Positions 1 through 9,200 of a stretch of 59,994 bases of DNA are shown here, in pieces. The translations under genes and the position numbers were made by a program. The notes below the pieces were generated by a model. That model saw nothing but the letters and a program-made list of their open reading frames with translations. It did not search any database and was not told the origin of the DNA. Source of the DNA: an uncultured Francisellaceae bacterium (lineage in GTDB: Bacteria; Pseudomonadota; Gammaproteobacteria; UBA6186; Azoamicaceae); assembly GCA_903907935.1 (NCBI GenBank), contig CAIVQA010000085.1, positions 1-59,994 of the forward strand, read 5' to 3'. Within the stretch, counting starts at the first letter, position 1; each line of letters opens with the position of its first letter.

Positions 1-1
1 A

Positions 2-2710
2 ACTGGCGGTGCAGGCACAGATACTATCGGTCTAACCGGAGGCTCAACTACCGTAACCGGTGGTGCTGGAACCATCAAAGTTACCGCATCTCTAGGTACA
101 AACACAATTACAGGTGGTACATCTGGTTCAGACATAATCTCTTTAAGTGGTGGTACCAACACAGTATACGGCGGAACCAAAGCCGATACTATTAACTTAA
201 CTGGAGGTTCAAGTAATACTGTCTCTGGTGGAGCAGGTGCTGATACCGTTAATATAACAGGAGGCACCAACAATAAATTTACAGGCGGCTCTGGAGCTGA
301 CAACATAACTATTAGCACCAACGCTAGTACTAATACAATAACCGGCGGCACATCAGGCTTAGACGTAATAACCGTAAGTATTGGTACGAATACTATCAAT
401 GGTGGTACAGGCGCCGATGCTATCAATATCAGCGGCGGTGGTAATACTGTAGTTGGTGGTGGTGGAGTAGATACTATTTCCTTAAGTGGTGGTACAACAA
501 CTGTAACTGGTGGAACAGGAGCTGATAAAATAACATTCACTGGTGGTACTAATACTGTAACCGGTGGTTCATCTGGCTTAGATGTCTTTACGGTAACTTC
601 TGGAGCAAGCAACACTATTACTGGCGGCACCAATACAGAAACTATTAATATTAGTGGTGGCACGAACAATCAAATTACTGGCGGTTCAGGTGCTGATAAT
701 ATAGCCATTACTGGCGGTACTAATACCATAGTTGCTAAAGGCGGAGTTAATACTATTACAGTTAGCGGTGGCACAGTTAGTACCAACACTATAACAGGCG
801 GTAGTTCCGGTTCAGATAATATTACTGTTAGCATTGGTAATAATACAATCAACGGTGGAACTGGCGCTGACACTATCAACATTAGTGGAGGTACTAATAC
901 TATAACTGGTGGAGCTGGTGTTGATACGATTACTTTAAGTGGTGGTACTACTACAGAAACTGGTGGTTCGGGTGCTGATAAAATTACCATAACAGGTGGG
1001 GCTAATAATATAACAGGCGGCTCGTCTGGTTTAGATGTGTTTAACTTAAGTGCTGGAACTAATACTATAAAAGGCGGAACTGGCGCAGATACTATTAACT
1101 TAACTGGAGGATCCAGTAATACAATTACTGGTGGTAGTGGAGTAGATACCATAAATATTACTGGTGGTACTAATAACCAAATTACAGGTGGTGCTGGCGC
1201 TAACAATATAACCATTAGCACCAATGCTAGTACCAATACGATTACCGGTGGCACATCAGGCTTAGATGTAATTACGGCAAGTATTGGTAGCAACACTATA
1301 TATGGCGGAACAGGGGCTGATACCATTAATTTAAGTGGTGGCACCAATATAATTCACGGGGGAGCTGGAGTAGACACCATTTCCTTAACTGGAGGAAATA
1401 ATACCTTTACTGGAGGAGCTGGTGCTGACAATGTTACTGTTAGTAGCGGAACTAATAGCTTAACTGCAGGTCCTGCAGGTAGTACCGATACATTTACTAT
1501 TACTGGTGGTACTAATACTATAGTAGCTGGCGCAGGAACAGAAGTTCTCTATATATCTGGTGGTTCTAATACTTTCTCTGGTACTGGTACACAACAATTA
1601 GCATTTAATAATGCTATAAGCGATTATTCTATAACATATAATGAATCAACCCAAAATATTATTTTAACTCAATTAGATGGCGCTCATACTGTAACTTCAG
1701 TTCATAATACTGGATCATATAGCTTTAATGGAGTTGTAAATAACCTTACTGCAATTACCAACCTTGATGGTGGCTCTTATACTCCCGCACCAATTGTAAC
1801 TTTTGGTAGTAATATTATTTCATCTAGTGGTAGCGGTAGCGTAACTCCTGGAGCAGGTTATACAGATACTAATTTTGGAGTAGGCACTCAAACTATAACT
1901 GGTACGACTATGAATATTACTGGGGTACCTTCTAATGCATCTGTAACAGATACTTTAAGTGCCGGTGGTAATTTAAATATTTCGGAGTCATCAAATTTGG
2001 TTCAAGATATTGTTGTTCAATATAATAATGCAGCTAATCTAACTTTAACTAATTTTTATGATACTTATGTTAGTGTTGGTGGTGTAAGCGATACTGGTGG
2101 CAGTACAGTAAATGTAAGTGGTGTACAGGCAGGAACTATAAATACTGGTGCCACTGGTACTAGTGGTAACGACGGCATCACGATAACTACTTCTACTACT
2201 GCAGGTAGCGGTACTGCAGCAAATACTTTTAACGTTAACACTGGATCTGGTAACGATACGGTTTCGATTACTGGAAATAATACTAGCTCAGTATTTAATA
2301 TAACTCTAGGAACAGGTACGGATAGTGTAACTATTTCCGGAAAAGAATCGGGATCTATTATAACTCTTGGTCACGGTAATGATACAGTTACATCTACCAG
2401 TACTACTGGTAGTGGTGATACTGTTATTTTTGGTACTGGTACTGGCACAAACGATATTTTTACTGGCAGTACAACCATGCAAGCAAATATTGACTTAACT
2501 ATAGGCAGTAGTGCAACAATACACCAAAATAGCCCTAAAGACTGGACTATAACTAACAGTAGTACAGGAGTAACGGCACATATAACTGGTCTTGGTCATG
2601 ATGGTTCAGTTTCTGGAAATAATTTAAATATAGGTGGTACTAGTGGTCAGATAACAATGTCAGATGGTAGTATATTGCACTTTAGTAATTCAGACCACAT
2701 TCTTTGGTAA
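2..2710 (+). CDS. RTX-like glycine-rich repeat protein, 3' part (5' end outside window)
   Basis: The frame is open from the first bases of the window to TAA at 2708-2710, so this is the last ~902 residues of a larger protein. The first ~530 residues alternate RTX-type nonapeptides (GGxGADTIx) with a second nonapeptide of the form xxGGTNTIx, giving an ~18-residue unit. RTX nonapeptides normally bind calcium in a parallel beta-roll of type I-secreted proteins. The later half is a more diverse Thr/Ser/Gly-rich beta region. The end (DGSILHFSNSDHILW) resembles C-terminal type I secretion signals. Role as a surface or secreted adhesin is inference. The antisense strand is also open here, which is a compositional shadow. 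Confidence 0.8.
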   Translation, partial: TGGAGTDTIGLTGGSTTVTGGAGTIKVTASLGTNTITGGTSGSDIISLSGGTNTVYGGTKADTINLTGGSSNTVSGGAGADTVNITGGTNNKFTGGSGADNITISTNASTNTITGGTSGLDVITVSIGTNTINGGTGADAINISGGGNTVVGGGGVDTISLSGGTTTVTGGTGADKITFTGGTNTVTGGSSGLDVFTVTSGASNTITGGTNTETINISGGTNNQITGGSGADNIAITGGTNTIVAKGGVNTITVSGGTVSTNTITGGSSGSDNITVSIGNNTINGGTGADTINISGGTNTITGGAGVDTITLSGGTTTETGGSGADKITITGGANNITGGSSGLDVFNLSAGTNTIKGGTGADTINLTGGSSNTITGGSGVDTINITGGTNNQITGGAGANNITISTNASTNTITGGTSGLDVITASIGSNTIYGGTGADTINLSGGTNIIHGGAGVDTISLTGGNNTFTGGAGADNVTVSSGTNSLTAGPAGSTDTFTITGGTNTIVAGAGTEVLYISGGSNTFSGTGTQQLAFNNAISDYSITYNESTQNIILTQLDGAHTVTSVHNTGSYSFNGVVNNLTAITNLDGGSYTPAPIVTFGSNIISSSGSGSVTPGAGYTDTNFGVGTQTITGTTMNITGVPSNASVTDTLSAGGNLNISESSNLVQDIVVQYNNAANLTLTNFYDTYVSVGGVSDTGGSTVNVSGVQAGTINTGATGTSGNDGITITTSTTAGSGTAANTFNVNTGSGNDTVSITGNNTSSVFNITLGTGTDSVTISGKESGSIITLGHGNDTVTSTSTTGSGDTVIFGTGTGTNDIFTGSTTMQANIDLTIGSSATIHQNSPKDWTITNSSTGVTAHITGLGHDGSVSGNNLNIGGTSGQITMSDGSILHFSNSDHILW

Positions 2711-2714
2711 AAAT

Positions 2715-2744
2715 TTGACGTTAAACTATAGTTTTTCATATTAT
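2715..2744 (+). promoter_or_regulatory. candidate sigma70 promoter for the small membrane gene
   Basis: TTGACG at 2715-2720 and TATTAT at 2739-2744 are separated by 18 bp, each matching five of six consensus bases. It lies just after the repeat protein gene and about 55 bp before the next start codon. AT-rich DNA makes chance matches common. Confidence 0.35.
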
Positions 2745-2799
2745 TCTAATATATTAAGATATACATGCCCCATAGTTTGAAATCAGGAGTATTATATTA

Positions 2800-3045
2800 A
2801 TGCACCATATATTAATGATTCTAGCAGCGTTATGTTGTTTTATAGCATTAATTATTTTTTTCCAAACCATGAGTAATGCCTTTAAGAAAAATTTTTTATG
2901 GGGAGTAGTTTATATATTATTTCCAATAGGAAGCTACTTTTATTACAAAAAATTTATAGCAGAAGAAAAATCTAGCGCCATATGGTTAACAGTTTGCTTA
3001 GTAGTAGCAGTGCTATCAGTTATAATCACCAAGTTAATATTATAA
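2800..3045 (+). CDS. small hydrophobic membrane protein, unknown function
   Basis: An 81-residue protein preceded by AGGAG about 10 bp upstream of ATG. It appears to have three hydrophobic segments (about residues 4-24, 33-49 and 60-80) linked by a basic loop (AFKKNF) and a YYKKF motif, so it should be an inner membrane protein. I do not recognise a family. It sits between the giant repeat protein and mreB with non-overlapping gaps, and nothing ties it functionally to either. Confidence 0.6.
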   Translation: MHHILMILAALCCFIALIIFFQTMSNAFKKNFLWGVVYILFPIGSYFYYKKFIAEEKSSAIWLTVCLVVAVLSVIITKLIL

Positions 3046-3159
3046 ATCAGTCTATCCTCAACAGTGTATATCCCCATTTAATATTATGTTATTTGACGTG
3101 CAATTTTAATTTTTCCAACTAAAATTTAGATATAGATATTTATTTAAGATTGATAGCTT

Positions 3160-4239
3160 ATGTTCACAAAAGTTAAAAACTTGTTTTATGACGACATCTC
3201 TATAGATCTAGGTACAGCCAATACTTTAATTTATCAAAAATATAAAGGCATTATTCTTAACGAACCATCTGTGGTAGCAGTAATGAACAAGGATCTAGAA
3301 TCAGGATCAGAAAAAATTTTGGCAGTAGGTGCTGAAGCTAAAAAAATGTTCGGTAGAACCCCATTAAGCATTCAAGCAATTAGACCATTAAGAGATGGAG
3401 TTATAGCAAACTTTCAAGTAGCGGAAAGAATGTTACAACACTTTATAAAGAAAATTTATGCCGAAAGAATGTTTACCCCATACACTAGAGTTTTAGTATG
3501 CGTACCATGTAATGCGAATCAGGTAGATTGCAGGGCGATCCGCGAATCAGCAATTAGCGCTGGTGCAAAAAAAGTATTTTTAATTGAAGAACCCATGGCA
3601 GCAGCAATTGGAGTAGGGATGGATATCGAAAAAGCCAGAGGATCTATGGTGGTTGATATTGGTGGAGGCACCACCGAGATAGCCATTATAGCATTAAATG
3701 GTATTGTTTATTCTTCTTCTACTAAAATTGGAGGAGATCGTTGTGATGATAGCATTATTAGTTATTTAAAAAGACATTTTGGTATTTTGGTAGGAGAGTC
3801 TACTGCTGAATATATAAAAATGAATTTGGGTTGTGCCATGTATCAAGAAGAAGTTGATACTTTACAAAGTATGAATGTTAGAGGTAGAAATATTGCAACA
3901 GGTGTCCCAATAAGTGTTACTGTTACCAATAGAGATATATTTATGGCTTTACAAGAACCATTGCAACAAATGCTTAATGCCATAACTACTGCATTAGATG
4001 CTTCTCCCCCAGAGTTATCAGCTGATTTGGTAGAAAATGGCATTATATTAACTGGTGGTGGAGCATTATTAGCTAATTTAGATAAGTTTATAAATAGTAT
4101 AATTAAAGTACCTGTAATGGTAGCTCCAGATCCGCTGACTTGTGTAGCAAGAGGTGGTGGTAAAGTACTAGAAATGTTAACTGATTCTTTCGAAAAAGCT
4201 CAAGAATTACTGCTAAATACTAACACCATACATAATTGA
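3160..4239 (+). CDS. mreB: rod-shape-determining protein MreB
   Basis: Bacterial actin that polymerises on the inner membrane and directs lateral peptidoglycan synthesis. The 359 residues are close to the usual ~347. Visible actin-fold motifs are DLGTANTLIY (residues 16-25, phosphate 1), DIGGGTTEIA (about 164-173, phosphate 2) and LTGGGALLANL (about 296, adenosine site). The gene normally heads mreBCD, but here it is followed by a palindromic repeat and then by yraN on the other strand, so mreC and mreD are not adjacent. The start at ATG 3160 gives an N-terminus typical of MreB (short amphipathic segment before DISIDLG). Confidence 0.95.
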   Translation: MFTKVKNLFYDDISIDLGTANTLIYQKYKGIILNEPSVVAVMNKDLESGSEKILAVGAEAKKMFGRTPLSIQAIRPLRDGVIANFQVAERMLQHFIKKIYAERMFTPYTRVLVCVPCNANQVDCRAIRESAISAGAKKVFLIEEPMAAAIGVGMDIEKARGSMVVDIGGGTTEIAIIALNGIVYSSSTKIGGDRCDDSIISYLKRHFGILVGESTAEYIKMNLGCAMYQEEVDTLQSMNVRGRNIATGVPISVTVTNRDIFMALQEPLQQMLNAITTALDASPPELSADLVENGIILTGGGALLANLDKFINSIIKVPVMVAPDPLTCVARGGGKVLEMLTDSFEKAQELLLNTNTIHN

Positions 4240-4250
4240 ATATCACATAT

Positions 4251-4468
4251 ATACTCTCAGCTAATTGGTTTTCGGTACTCTAAAAAATAAGGAGTGTTGT
4301 TTGAGCCTCTTTGGACCCTAGTTATTCTTTACTTTGCGAAAGGCGAGTTTCACGCAAAAAATGTCAGGATAGACATTTTGACGCGCGCAGCGCGCCCGCA
4401 GGGCTAGCGCCAGGATGGCGTGAGTCACTTGTTTTTTAGAGTACCGAAAACCAATTAGCTGAGAGTAT
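4251..4468. repeat. palindromic element PE1, full-length copy A
   Basis: A 218 bp element. The ~41 bp terminal arms (4251-4291 and 4428-4468) are reverse complements apart from a single mismatch. Inside are hairpins ATGTC/GACAT, CGCGC/GCGCG and a CGCC/GGCG type stem. It contains GTTTGAGC. The right arm supplies the stop codon and last residues of yraN. Confidence 0.9.
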
Positions 4469-4850
4469 AGTTAGCATAAAACGCATTCTTAAACCATTCA
4501 ATTTTAATACTATCCAATGGACCACTACATGCCACCACATCAAAACGACAATAAATTTGTTGATTGTTAAATTTATTATTTAAATAATATTTAGCAGTTT
4601 TAATTAATTTAAATTGTTTTATTTTATTAATAGTAGCTGCTGGTTCTCCAAAAAATATTGATTTTCTATAGCGAACTTCTACAAAAACAATTTGATAGTT
4701 AGCTAATGGATCCTTAAAAATTAAATCTATTTCTCCAAATTTAGAGCGAAAATTTTTTTCTAATAATTGTAAATTATTATTTTGTAAATAAATTGCCGCA
4801 AGGTTTTCTATTTGTTTGCCAATAGTTATGCGGTCAATTTTTACTGCCAT
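4455..4850 (-). CDS. yraN: YraN / UPF0102 family nuclease-fold protein
   Basis: A 131-residue protein of the UPF0102 family, which has a restriction-endonuclease-like fold of uncertain cellular role. The signature FGEIDLI followed by VFVEVRYR lies at about residues 38-62. The family usually ends at a sequence like IEWFKNAF, present here; the extra residues after it (YANYTLS) and the stop codon are read from the arm of the PE1 element overlapping 4455-4468. The neighbours lpoA and rsmI are the usual gammaproteobacterial company of yraN. It is separated from lpoA by a PE3 palindrome. Confidence 0.88.
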   Translation of the reverse strand: MAVKIDRITIGKQIENLAAIYLQNNNLQLLEKNFRSKFGEIDLIFKDPLANYQIVFVEVRYRKSIFFGEPAATINKIKQFKLIKTAKYYLNNKFNNQQIYCRFDVVACSGPLDSIKIEWFKNAFYANYTLS

Positions 4851-4862
4851 AGTTTAAAGTAT

Positions 4863-4990
4863 ATATACCAATCGCAATCGAGTTTTAGGCGAGGCAAAAT
4901 ATGTTTGAGCAACCGGAGTGTATAATTAATACATGAGGATTGTGAAAACATATTTTAACAAATCCTAAAACTCAAGTGTGATTGGTATAT
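4863..4990. repeat. palindromic element PE3
   Basis: A 128 bp imperfect palindrome filling the gap between yraN and lpoA. The arms ATATACCAATCGCAATCGAG (left) and the reverse complement of the right end, ATATACCAATCACACTTGAG, agree at most positions, and matching AAAATATGTTT blocks follow inward. It carries GTTTGAGC like PE1 and PE2, but its body is different. It ends one base before the lpoA stop codon. Confidence 0.75.
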
Positions 4991-4991
4991 T

Positions 4992-6881
4992 TTAATTTTT
5001 TTGGTTTAAAACAACAGCTGCACCATTTTCAAAAGTGCCCCACATTAATTTTCTAGAGATTACGTTATTATGATCTACATTTAAAATGCCAGTCATACCA
5101 GAAATACCAATTTCTGGCATAGCTAATAATTGTTGTAACTGATTAGATATTTTATAAGCATCTACGCCTAGAGCATACAACCTGGAATATTGAGCAAAAT
5201 CAACACCCCATAAATTTTTAATTGACTGATAAATTAAGCGATTATGAATAGTACTATCTAACATCCAAGGTATATCACAAAATTGTATATGGTTTAAATC
5301 GCGATCTAACCCAGTTTTAGCTCCAGTATAAATATTAGAAGTTGCATAAGTTGGGAGTTTACCGGCATAATAAAAATTTAGTAATGGTTTTATTTGTCTG
5401 GCATTGGCAACATTAGTTATTAAAAATATGCAATCTAGATCTTGTCTTCGACGAGGTTCAAAATTAAATTTTATACCTAAAGCAGTTAATTCTTGAGCTC
5501 GTTTTTCGCTACTTTCTATATTTAATGCAGCCTTTATGGTACTTGTTAAATCAGTTTTATTATTAACTTGAACAGTATTAATTATTCGGCCACCTTTTGC
5601 TTGCCAATTTTTAGATATAATATCTTCTATGCGTTTACCTAAATCATTATTTTGTACAATCAATAGAGCATTTTTATGATGATTTTCCCAGGCTTTGTCG
5701 ACAATAGCAGCCGCTTCTGTTTCTGGTGATAAGCCAAATTGAAATAATAAACTAGAGTATAATCGATTTTCTGGTAAGGTATTTAAAGCCAATACCGGTA
5801 CCGATAAATGTGTGGTTTTTACTAAATTTTCTAGATCTTGTTTTATTAAAGGGCCAACAATAAAATCAGCACCAGCTCCTATAGCTTGCTTATATACACT
5901 ATTAATAGATTGGTCGTTAGTATCGAAGACAATTACCTTTGGTTTTTTAGTTTCAGATTTTTTGTTATACATTGCAGCTAAAAATCCATTTTTGATTGCT
6001 AAAGCGCTTTTTTTATGTGGTCCAGTTATTGGTAAGAGTAATGCAATTTTATTTAATACTAATGGATTAGTTAAATCTAAATTATGTTCATTTTTAGAAA
6101 ACTGTTCTAACAAAGCCATATTTTTGTTAGATAAATTTAAGATAGTATTTGCTGGATGATTTGGAAAATTTTGTTGCCATACTAATAAGGCTCTAGATAA
6201 TTCAGCTTGATCGGCATCATATCTTTTAGTAATTATTGCTACATTTAGCCAACCTTGCATTATATTACTAAAGTTACCTTGAGTAGCCCCGGTTAATGCA
6301 TAAGGAGTTAACTGTTGTAAATTACTCCAAATTTTTTTATGGTTATCCGATATTTCTTGTTGATCTGTTAAAAACTTTTCTAAATTTATTTGTCCTTGTA
6401 CTGCTTCTAAAATATCTCCAGATTGTAAAAAAACATCTATTTTAGTGGTGTATAATTTTTTAAGAGTATCGTAATCTAAATTTTGATAAGTTCCTATACT
6501 GGATAATAATTCTTTAGCTTCTGGTATATTTTTTTGAATTAAATTTATTTTAGCTAATAAAATGTGTAAAAAAGCATATTGTGATTGGTTTAAAGCTGCA
6601 GCATGTACATCGGCTAAAGTTTTTTCTGCCCAAAAAGGGTTATTAGCCTCGATTAATAATTCTGCTGCAGATAATAGTAAAGTATTTTTTTTTGTAAGAT
6701 CTTTAGATGTTTTAGCAAGATTTATATATTGTTCTGCTTGTTGGCTTAATTTATCAGGATGTTGTCCAGAAAAACCACCTTTTCCTAAATAATTATTACT
6801 GCACCCAGATACCAACAATAATAGCATTAATAGTATTGGAGCTAGCTTAGCGAATTGGTTTTTAATGTATCTAAAATTCAT
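4992..6881 (-). CDS. lpoA: penicillin-binding protein activator LpoA (LppC family)
   Basis: Outer membrane lipoprotein that activates the peptidoglycan synthase PBP1A. 629 residues. A lipoprotein signal ends in LLLVSGC with Cys27 as the lipidated residue. The N-terminal half is TPR-like helical. The C-terminal half is the periplasmic-binding-protein-like LppC domain (from about residue 275, with IALLLPITGPHKKSA and ADFIVGPLIK). It is divergent from rsmI, with only a few bases between the two starts, as in many gammaproteobacteria. Its presence implies a normal murein sacculus. Confidence 0.93.
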   Translation of the reverse strand: MNFRYIKNQFAKLAPILLMLLLLVSGCSNNYLGKGGFSGQHPDKLSQQAEQYINLAKTSKDLTKKNTLLLSAAELLIEANNPFWAEKTLADVHAAALNQSQYAFLHILLAKINLIQKNIPEAKELLSSIGTYQNLDYDTLKKLYTTKIDVFLQSGDILEAVQGQINLEKFLTDQQEISDNHKKIWSNLQQLTPYALTGATQGNFSNIMQGWLNVAIITKRYDADQAELSRALLVWQQNFPNHPANTILNLSNKNMALLEQFSKNEHNLDLTNPLVLNKIALLLPITGPHKKSALAIKNGFLAAMYNKKSETKKPKVIVFDTNDQSINSVYKQAIGAGADFIVGPLIKQDLENLVKTTHLSVPVLALNTLPENRLYSSLLFQFGLSPETEAAAIVDKAWENHHKNALLIVQNNDLGKRIEDIISKNWQAKGGRIINTVQVNNKTDLTSTIKAALNIESSEKRAQELTALGIKFNFEPRRRQDLDCIFLITNVANARQIKPLLNFYYAGKLPTYATSNIYTGAKTGLDRDLNHIQFCDIPWMLDSTIHNRLIYQSIKNLWGVDFAQYSRLYALGVDAYKISNQLQQLLAMPEIGISGMTGILNVDHNNVISRKLMWGTFENGAAVVLNQKN

Positions 6882-6913
6882 TTGTGATCAATATAGAATT
6901 TAGCCAAAATAAT

Positions 6914-7783
6914 ATGCTAGATTACTTCATGCTATATATAGTTGCAACTCCTATTGGAAATTTAATGGATCTATCATATCGAGCGATAGATATTTTACAG
7001 AAATCTGATCTAATAGCCGTTGAAGATACCAGAAAATCTAAAATTTTATTAAATCACTACAATATTAATATTAAGACAATTAGCTTACATGAGCACAATG
7101 AAAAACAAATAGTTGTTAAATTATTGGACTTATTGCGGCAAGGGAAAAATATTTCTTTAATTTCTGACGCAGGTACACCACTAATAAGTGATCCTGGATA
7201 CCATTTAGTAAGGGCTGCTCATTTGGAAAATATTCCGGTGTCACCTATTCCTGGCCCAAGTGCCGTTATGGCTGCAGTTAGCTCTAGTGGTATAGCGGTG
7301 GATCAATTTATATTTATTGGATTTTTGCCAGCTAAATTATCACAAAAACAAAAAGTATTATTAGATCTAGCTTTAGAACAACGAACTATGATCTTTTTTG
7401 AAGCACCAAATAGACTATTAAAAACAGTTAATTGTATGCAAAAAATATTTGGTATCGAACGGACGGTAACTTTTTGTAGGGAGCTAACGAAAAAATTTGA
7501 AACGATTAAAAGAGATCAATTGGCAAATATTTACCAATTTATTTGTTCTGATCAGCTCAATCAAACTAAGGGAGAAATAGTTATAGTAGTAGAGGGTAAT
7601 AAAAATAATAAAGATAATCCTAAAAACACTACTCAAATAGATGCAAGCACCCAAAAAATTTTAAGAATTTTGATGAAAGAATTACCATTAACTAAGGCTG
7701 CAAGCTTAGCTGCTAAAATTACAGGTATACCTAAAAAAATGTTGTATGAAGCTGGAGCGGCTTTACCGAAAACTCATGTGTGA
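6914..7783 (+). CDS. rsmI: 16S rRNA 2'-O-ribose C1402 methyltransferase RsmI
   Basis: SAM-dependent tetrapyrrole-methylase-fold enzyme that methylates 16S rRNA C1402. Visible motifs are LYIVATPIGNL at the N-terminus, AVEDTRKSKILL, SDAGTPLISDPGY and IPGPSAV. No clear ribosome-binding site decides the start. ATG 6914 places LYIVATPIGN six residues in, as usual for the family; a GTG at 6884 would run into the divergent lpoA start and ATG 6929 is also possible. The final codons, from about LPKTHV to the stop, are read from a solo PE1 arm (7764-7790), so the natural C-terminus has been replaced. Confidence 0.92.
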   Translation: MLDYFMLYIVATPIGNLMDLSYRAIDILQKSDLIAVEDTRKSKILLNHYNINIKTISLHEHNEKQIVVKLLDLLRQGKNISLISDAGTPLISDPGYHLVRAAHLENIPVSPIPGPSAVMAAVSSSGIAVDQFIFIGFLPAKLSQKQKVLLDLALEQRTMIFFEAPNRLLKTVNCMQKIFGIERTVTFCRELTKKFETIKRDQLANIYQFICSDQLNQTKGEIVIVVEGNKNNKDNPKNTTQIDASTQKILRILMKELPLTKAASLAAKITGIPKKMLYEAGAALPKTHV

Positions 7784-7790
7784 TTAATAT
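7764..7790. repeat. solo PE1 arm overlapping the rsmI 3' end
   Basis: The stretch beginning TACCGAAAACTCATGTGTGAT matches the right arm of PE1 copies such as copy D, but there is no left arm or core. It encodes the last residues and the TGA stop of rsmI. Confidence 0.7.
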
Positions 7791-7899
7791 ACATAAACTT
7801 TGAACTTATTCCTTTCTTTGTCAGTCAATCTATATAGGTCTATAGATAATTAATTTATAGATTGTGTAATATCAACAATAAACAAAAAAGGTGTATATC

Positions 7900-8211
7900 A
7901 TGACAGATAAGAAAAAACATTGTAAACATCAACATAAGAAAAAATCTAGCTGTGAATTACATAGTTATCAGCTAAATACCCAGTTGGAGCAAGTTGTACC
8001 AAGCATAGATGGTGTATATGAGATGACAACTATGTTATTAGCTAGAAAAGAGCATCATGACAAAGGTGGACATCATCATGATGATCATAAGGGACATGGG
8101 CATCATCATCATGATGGCCATAAAGAACACTATAAAGGACACGACCACCCAAAAGAACATCGTCATCATCATGACAAAGATGGTCATGGCGATTGTGGCT
8201 GCGGGTTCTAA
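7900..8211 (+). CDS. histidine-rich protein, probable metal binding
   Basis: A 103-residue soluble protein without a signal peptide. The basic N-terminus (KKKHCKHQHKKKSSC) is followed by a short normal segment, then a tail of about 53 residues containing about 20 histidines in HHH and HHHH runs mixed with Asp, Gly and Lys, ending CGCGF. Such tails bind Ni, Zn or Cu in HypB, SlyD or storage proteins, but no enzymatic domain is present here. An AGG stands about 10 bases before ATG 7900; an in-frame GTG at 7891 is less likely. Nickel or zinc storage is only inference. Confidence 0.65.
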   Translation: MTDKKKHCKHQHKKKSSCELHSYQLNTQLEQVVPSIDGVYEMTTMLLARKEHHDKGGHHHDDHKGHGHHHHDGHKEHYKGHDHPKEHRHHHDKDGHGDCGCGF

Positions 8212-8230
8212 AACATAACAATGAAATATA

Positions 8231-8450
8231 TACCTACTACACTTGAAGTTAAGGTACTCTAAAAAACAAGTGACTCGCGGTCATCTCCTGGCGCGAGCCC
8301 GAAGAGGGCGCGCTGCGCGCGTCAAAATGTCTATCCTGACATTTTGTGCGTGAAACTCGCCTTTCACAAATCATAGAAAAACAAGAAACCACGAGGCTCA
8401 AACAACACTCCTTGTTTTTTAGAGTATCTTAACTTCAAGTGTAGTTGGTA
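8231..8450. repeat. palindromic element PE1, full-length copy B (inverted relative to A)
   Basis: A 220 bp element whose 40 bp arms differ from each other at two positions. The outer arm sequence (CTACACTTGAAGTTAAG) differs from copy A, yet both arms carry it. The core runs in the opposite orientation to copy A. It lies directly upstream of the rnpB promoter region. Confidence 0.9.
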
Positions 8451-8520
8451 ATAGCCCGGAAAAATTATTATCTTGAATACTAATTCTCTATGATGATAAA
8501 CTTTTACATGATTAAGAATT

Positions 8521-8896
8521 GAGAGTTGGCTGAACAGTCGCTGTCATATTTTTTATGATAGAGGAAAGTCCGGGCTCCATCGAGCAAAATGCCAGGTAAC
8601 GCCTGGGGGACGCGAGTCCATGGATAGTGCCACAGAAAATAGACCGCACTTCTCCCCACTTTCCATATGTGGAAAGAGAATGGGAGAGAGATGTAAGGGT
8701 GAAAAGGCGTGGTAAGAGCACACCGCATTTATGGTAACATAAATGGCAAGGTAAACCCCATTTGGAGCAAGATCAAATAAAAACTCTATAGCGTGGCTCA
8801 TGCTGGAGTTTGGGTAGATCGCTCGAGGTGTTTGGCGACAAACATCCCAGATAAATGGCTGTTCTAGACAGAACCCGGCTTATAGGCTGGCTCTTG
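8521..8896 (+). ncRNA. rnpB: RNase P RNA (bacterial type A)
   Basis: Catalytic RNA that trims tRNA 5' leaders. Conserved blocks are GAGGAAAGTCCGGGCTCC near the 5' end, GCCAGGTAACGCCTGGGGG, TAAGGGTGAAA, GGTAAGAGCACACCGC, GGTAAACCCC and the 3' block ACAGAACCCGGCTTAT. The ends pair to make P1: AGAGTTGGCT at 8522-8531 with GGCTGGCTCT at 8885-8894, using several G-U pairs. The length of about 376 nt is normal. It is flanked on both sides by PE1 elements. Short antisense reading frames in this interval are shadows. Confidence 0.97.
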
Positions 8897-8910
8897 GTTC
8901 TTAATTGTAT

Positions 8911-9112
8911 ACTAACCACGCACATTAGTTTTGGTATCCTAAAAAAATAATTGATTCGCTGGACCATCCTGGCGCTTACCCTTCTGGCGCACTGCGTGTG
9001 TCAAAAATGTCTATCCTGACATTTTTTGCGCTGAACTCGCCCTGCGTGCTAACAGCATGGGGCTCAAACACCGCTCATTATTTTTGTAGGATACCTAAAA
9101 CTCATTAGTCAA
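8911..9112. repeat. palindromic element PE1, diverged copy C (subtype 2)
   Basis: About 200 bp. The arms read inward ACATTAGTTTTGGTATCC and, from the other end, CTAATGAGTTTTAGGTATCC, so they match imperfectly. The core uses the alternative sequence TGAACTCGCCCTGCGTGC...GGCTCAAACACCGCTCAT shared with copy K. The hairpin AAAAATGTC/GACATTTTT is kept. Starting about 15 bp after rnpB, its arm may help terminate that transcript. Confidence 0.75.
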
Positions 9113-9200
9113 TAATGTATGTACTTAGATACGATCAGTATACGAGATTGACAAATCACCCACGATCATTGAAAATTAAATATATAACTTTTAAATTTCA

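Noticed and set aside
670..1347. Long open frame on the minus strand across the RTX-like repeats (Pro/Val-rich product).
   Set aside because: It is the antisense of the Gly/Thr repeats; low-complexity codons keep it open, and there is no start signal or family match.
8504..8967. Four overlapping minus-strand open frames.
   Set aside because: They lie on the opposite strand of the conserved RNase P RNA and its flank, and their translations resemble no protein.
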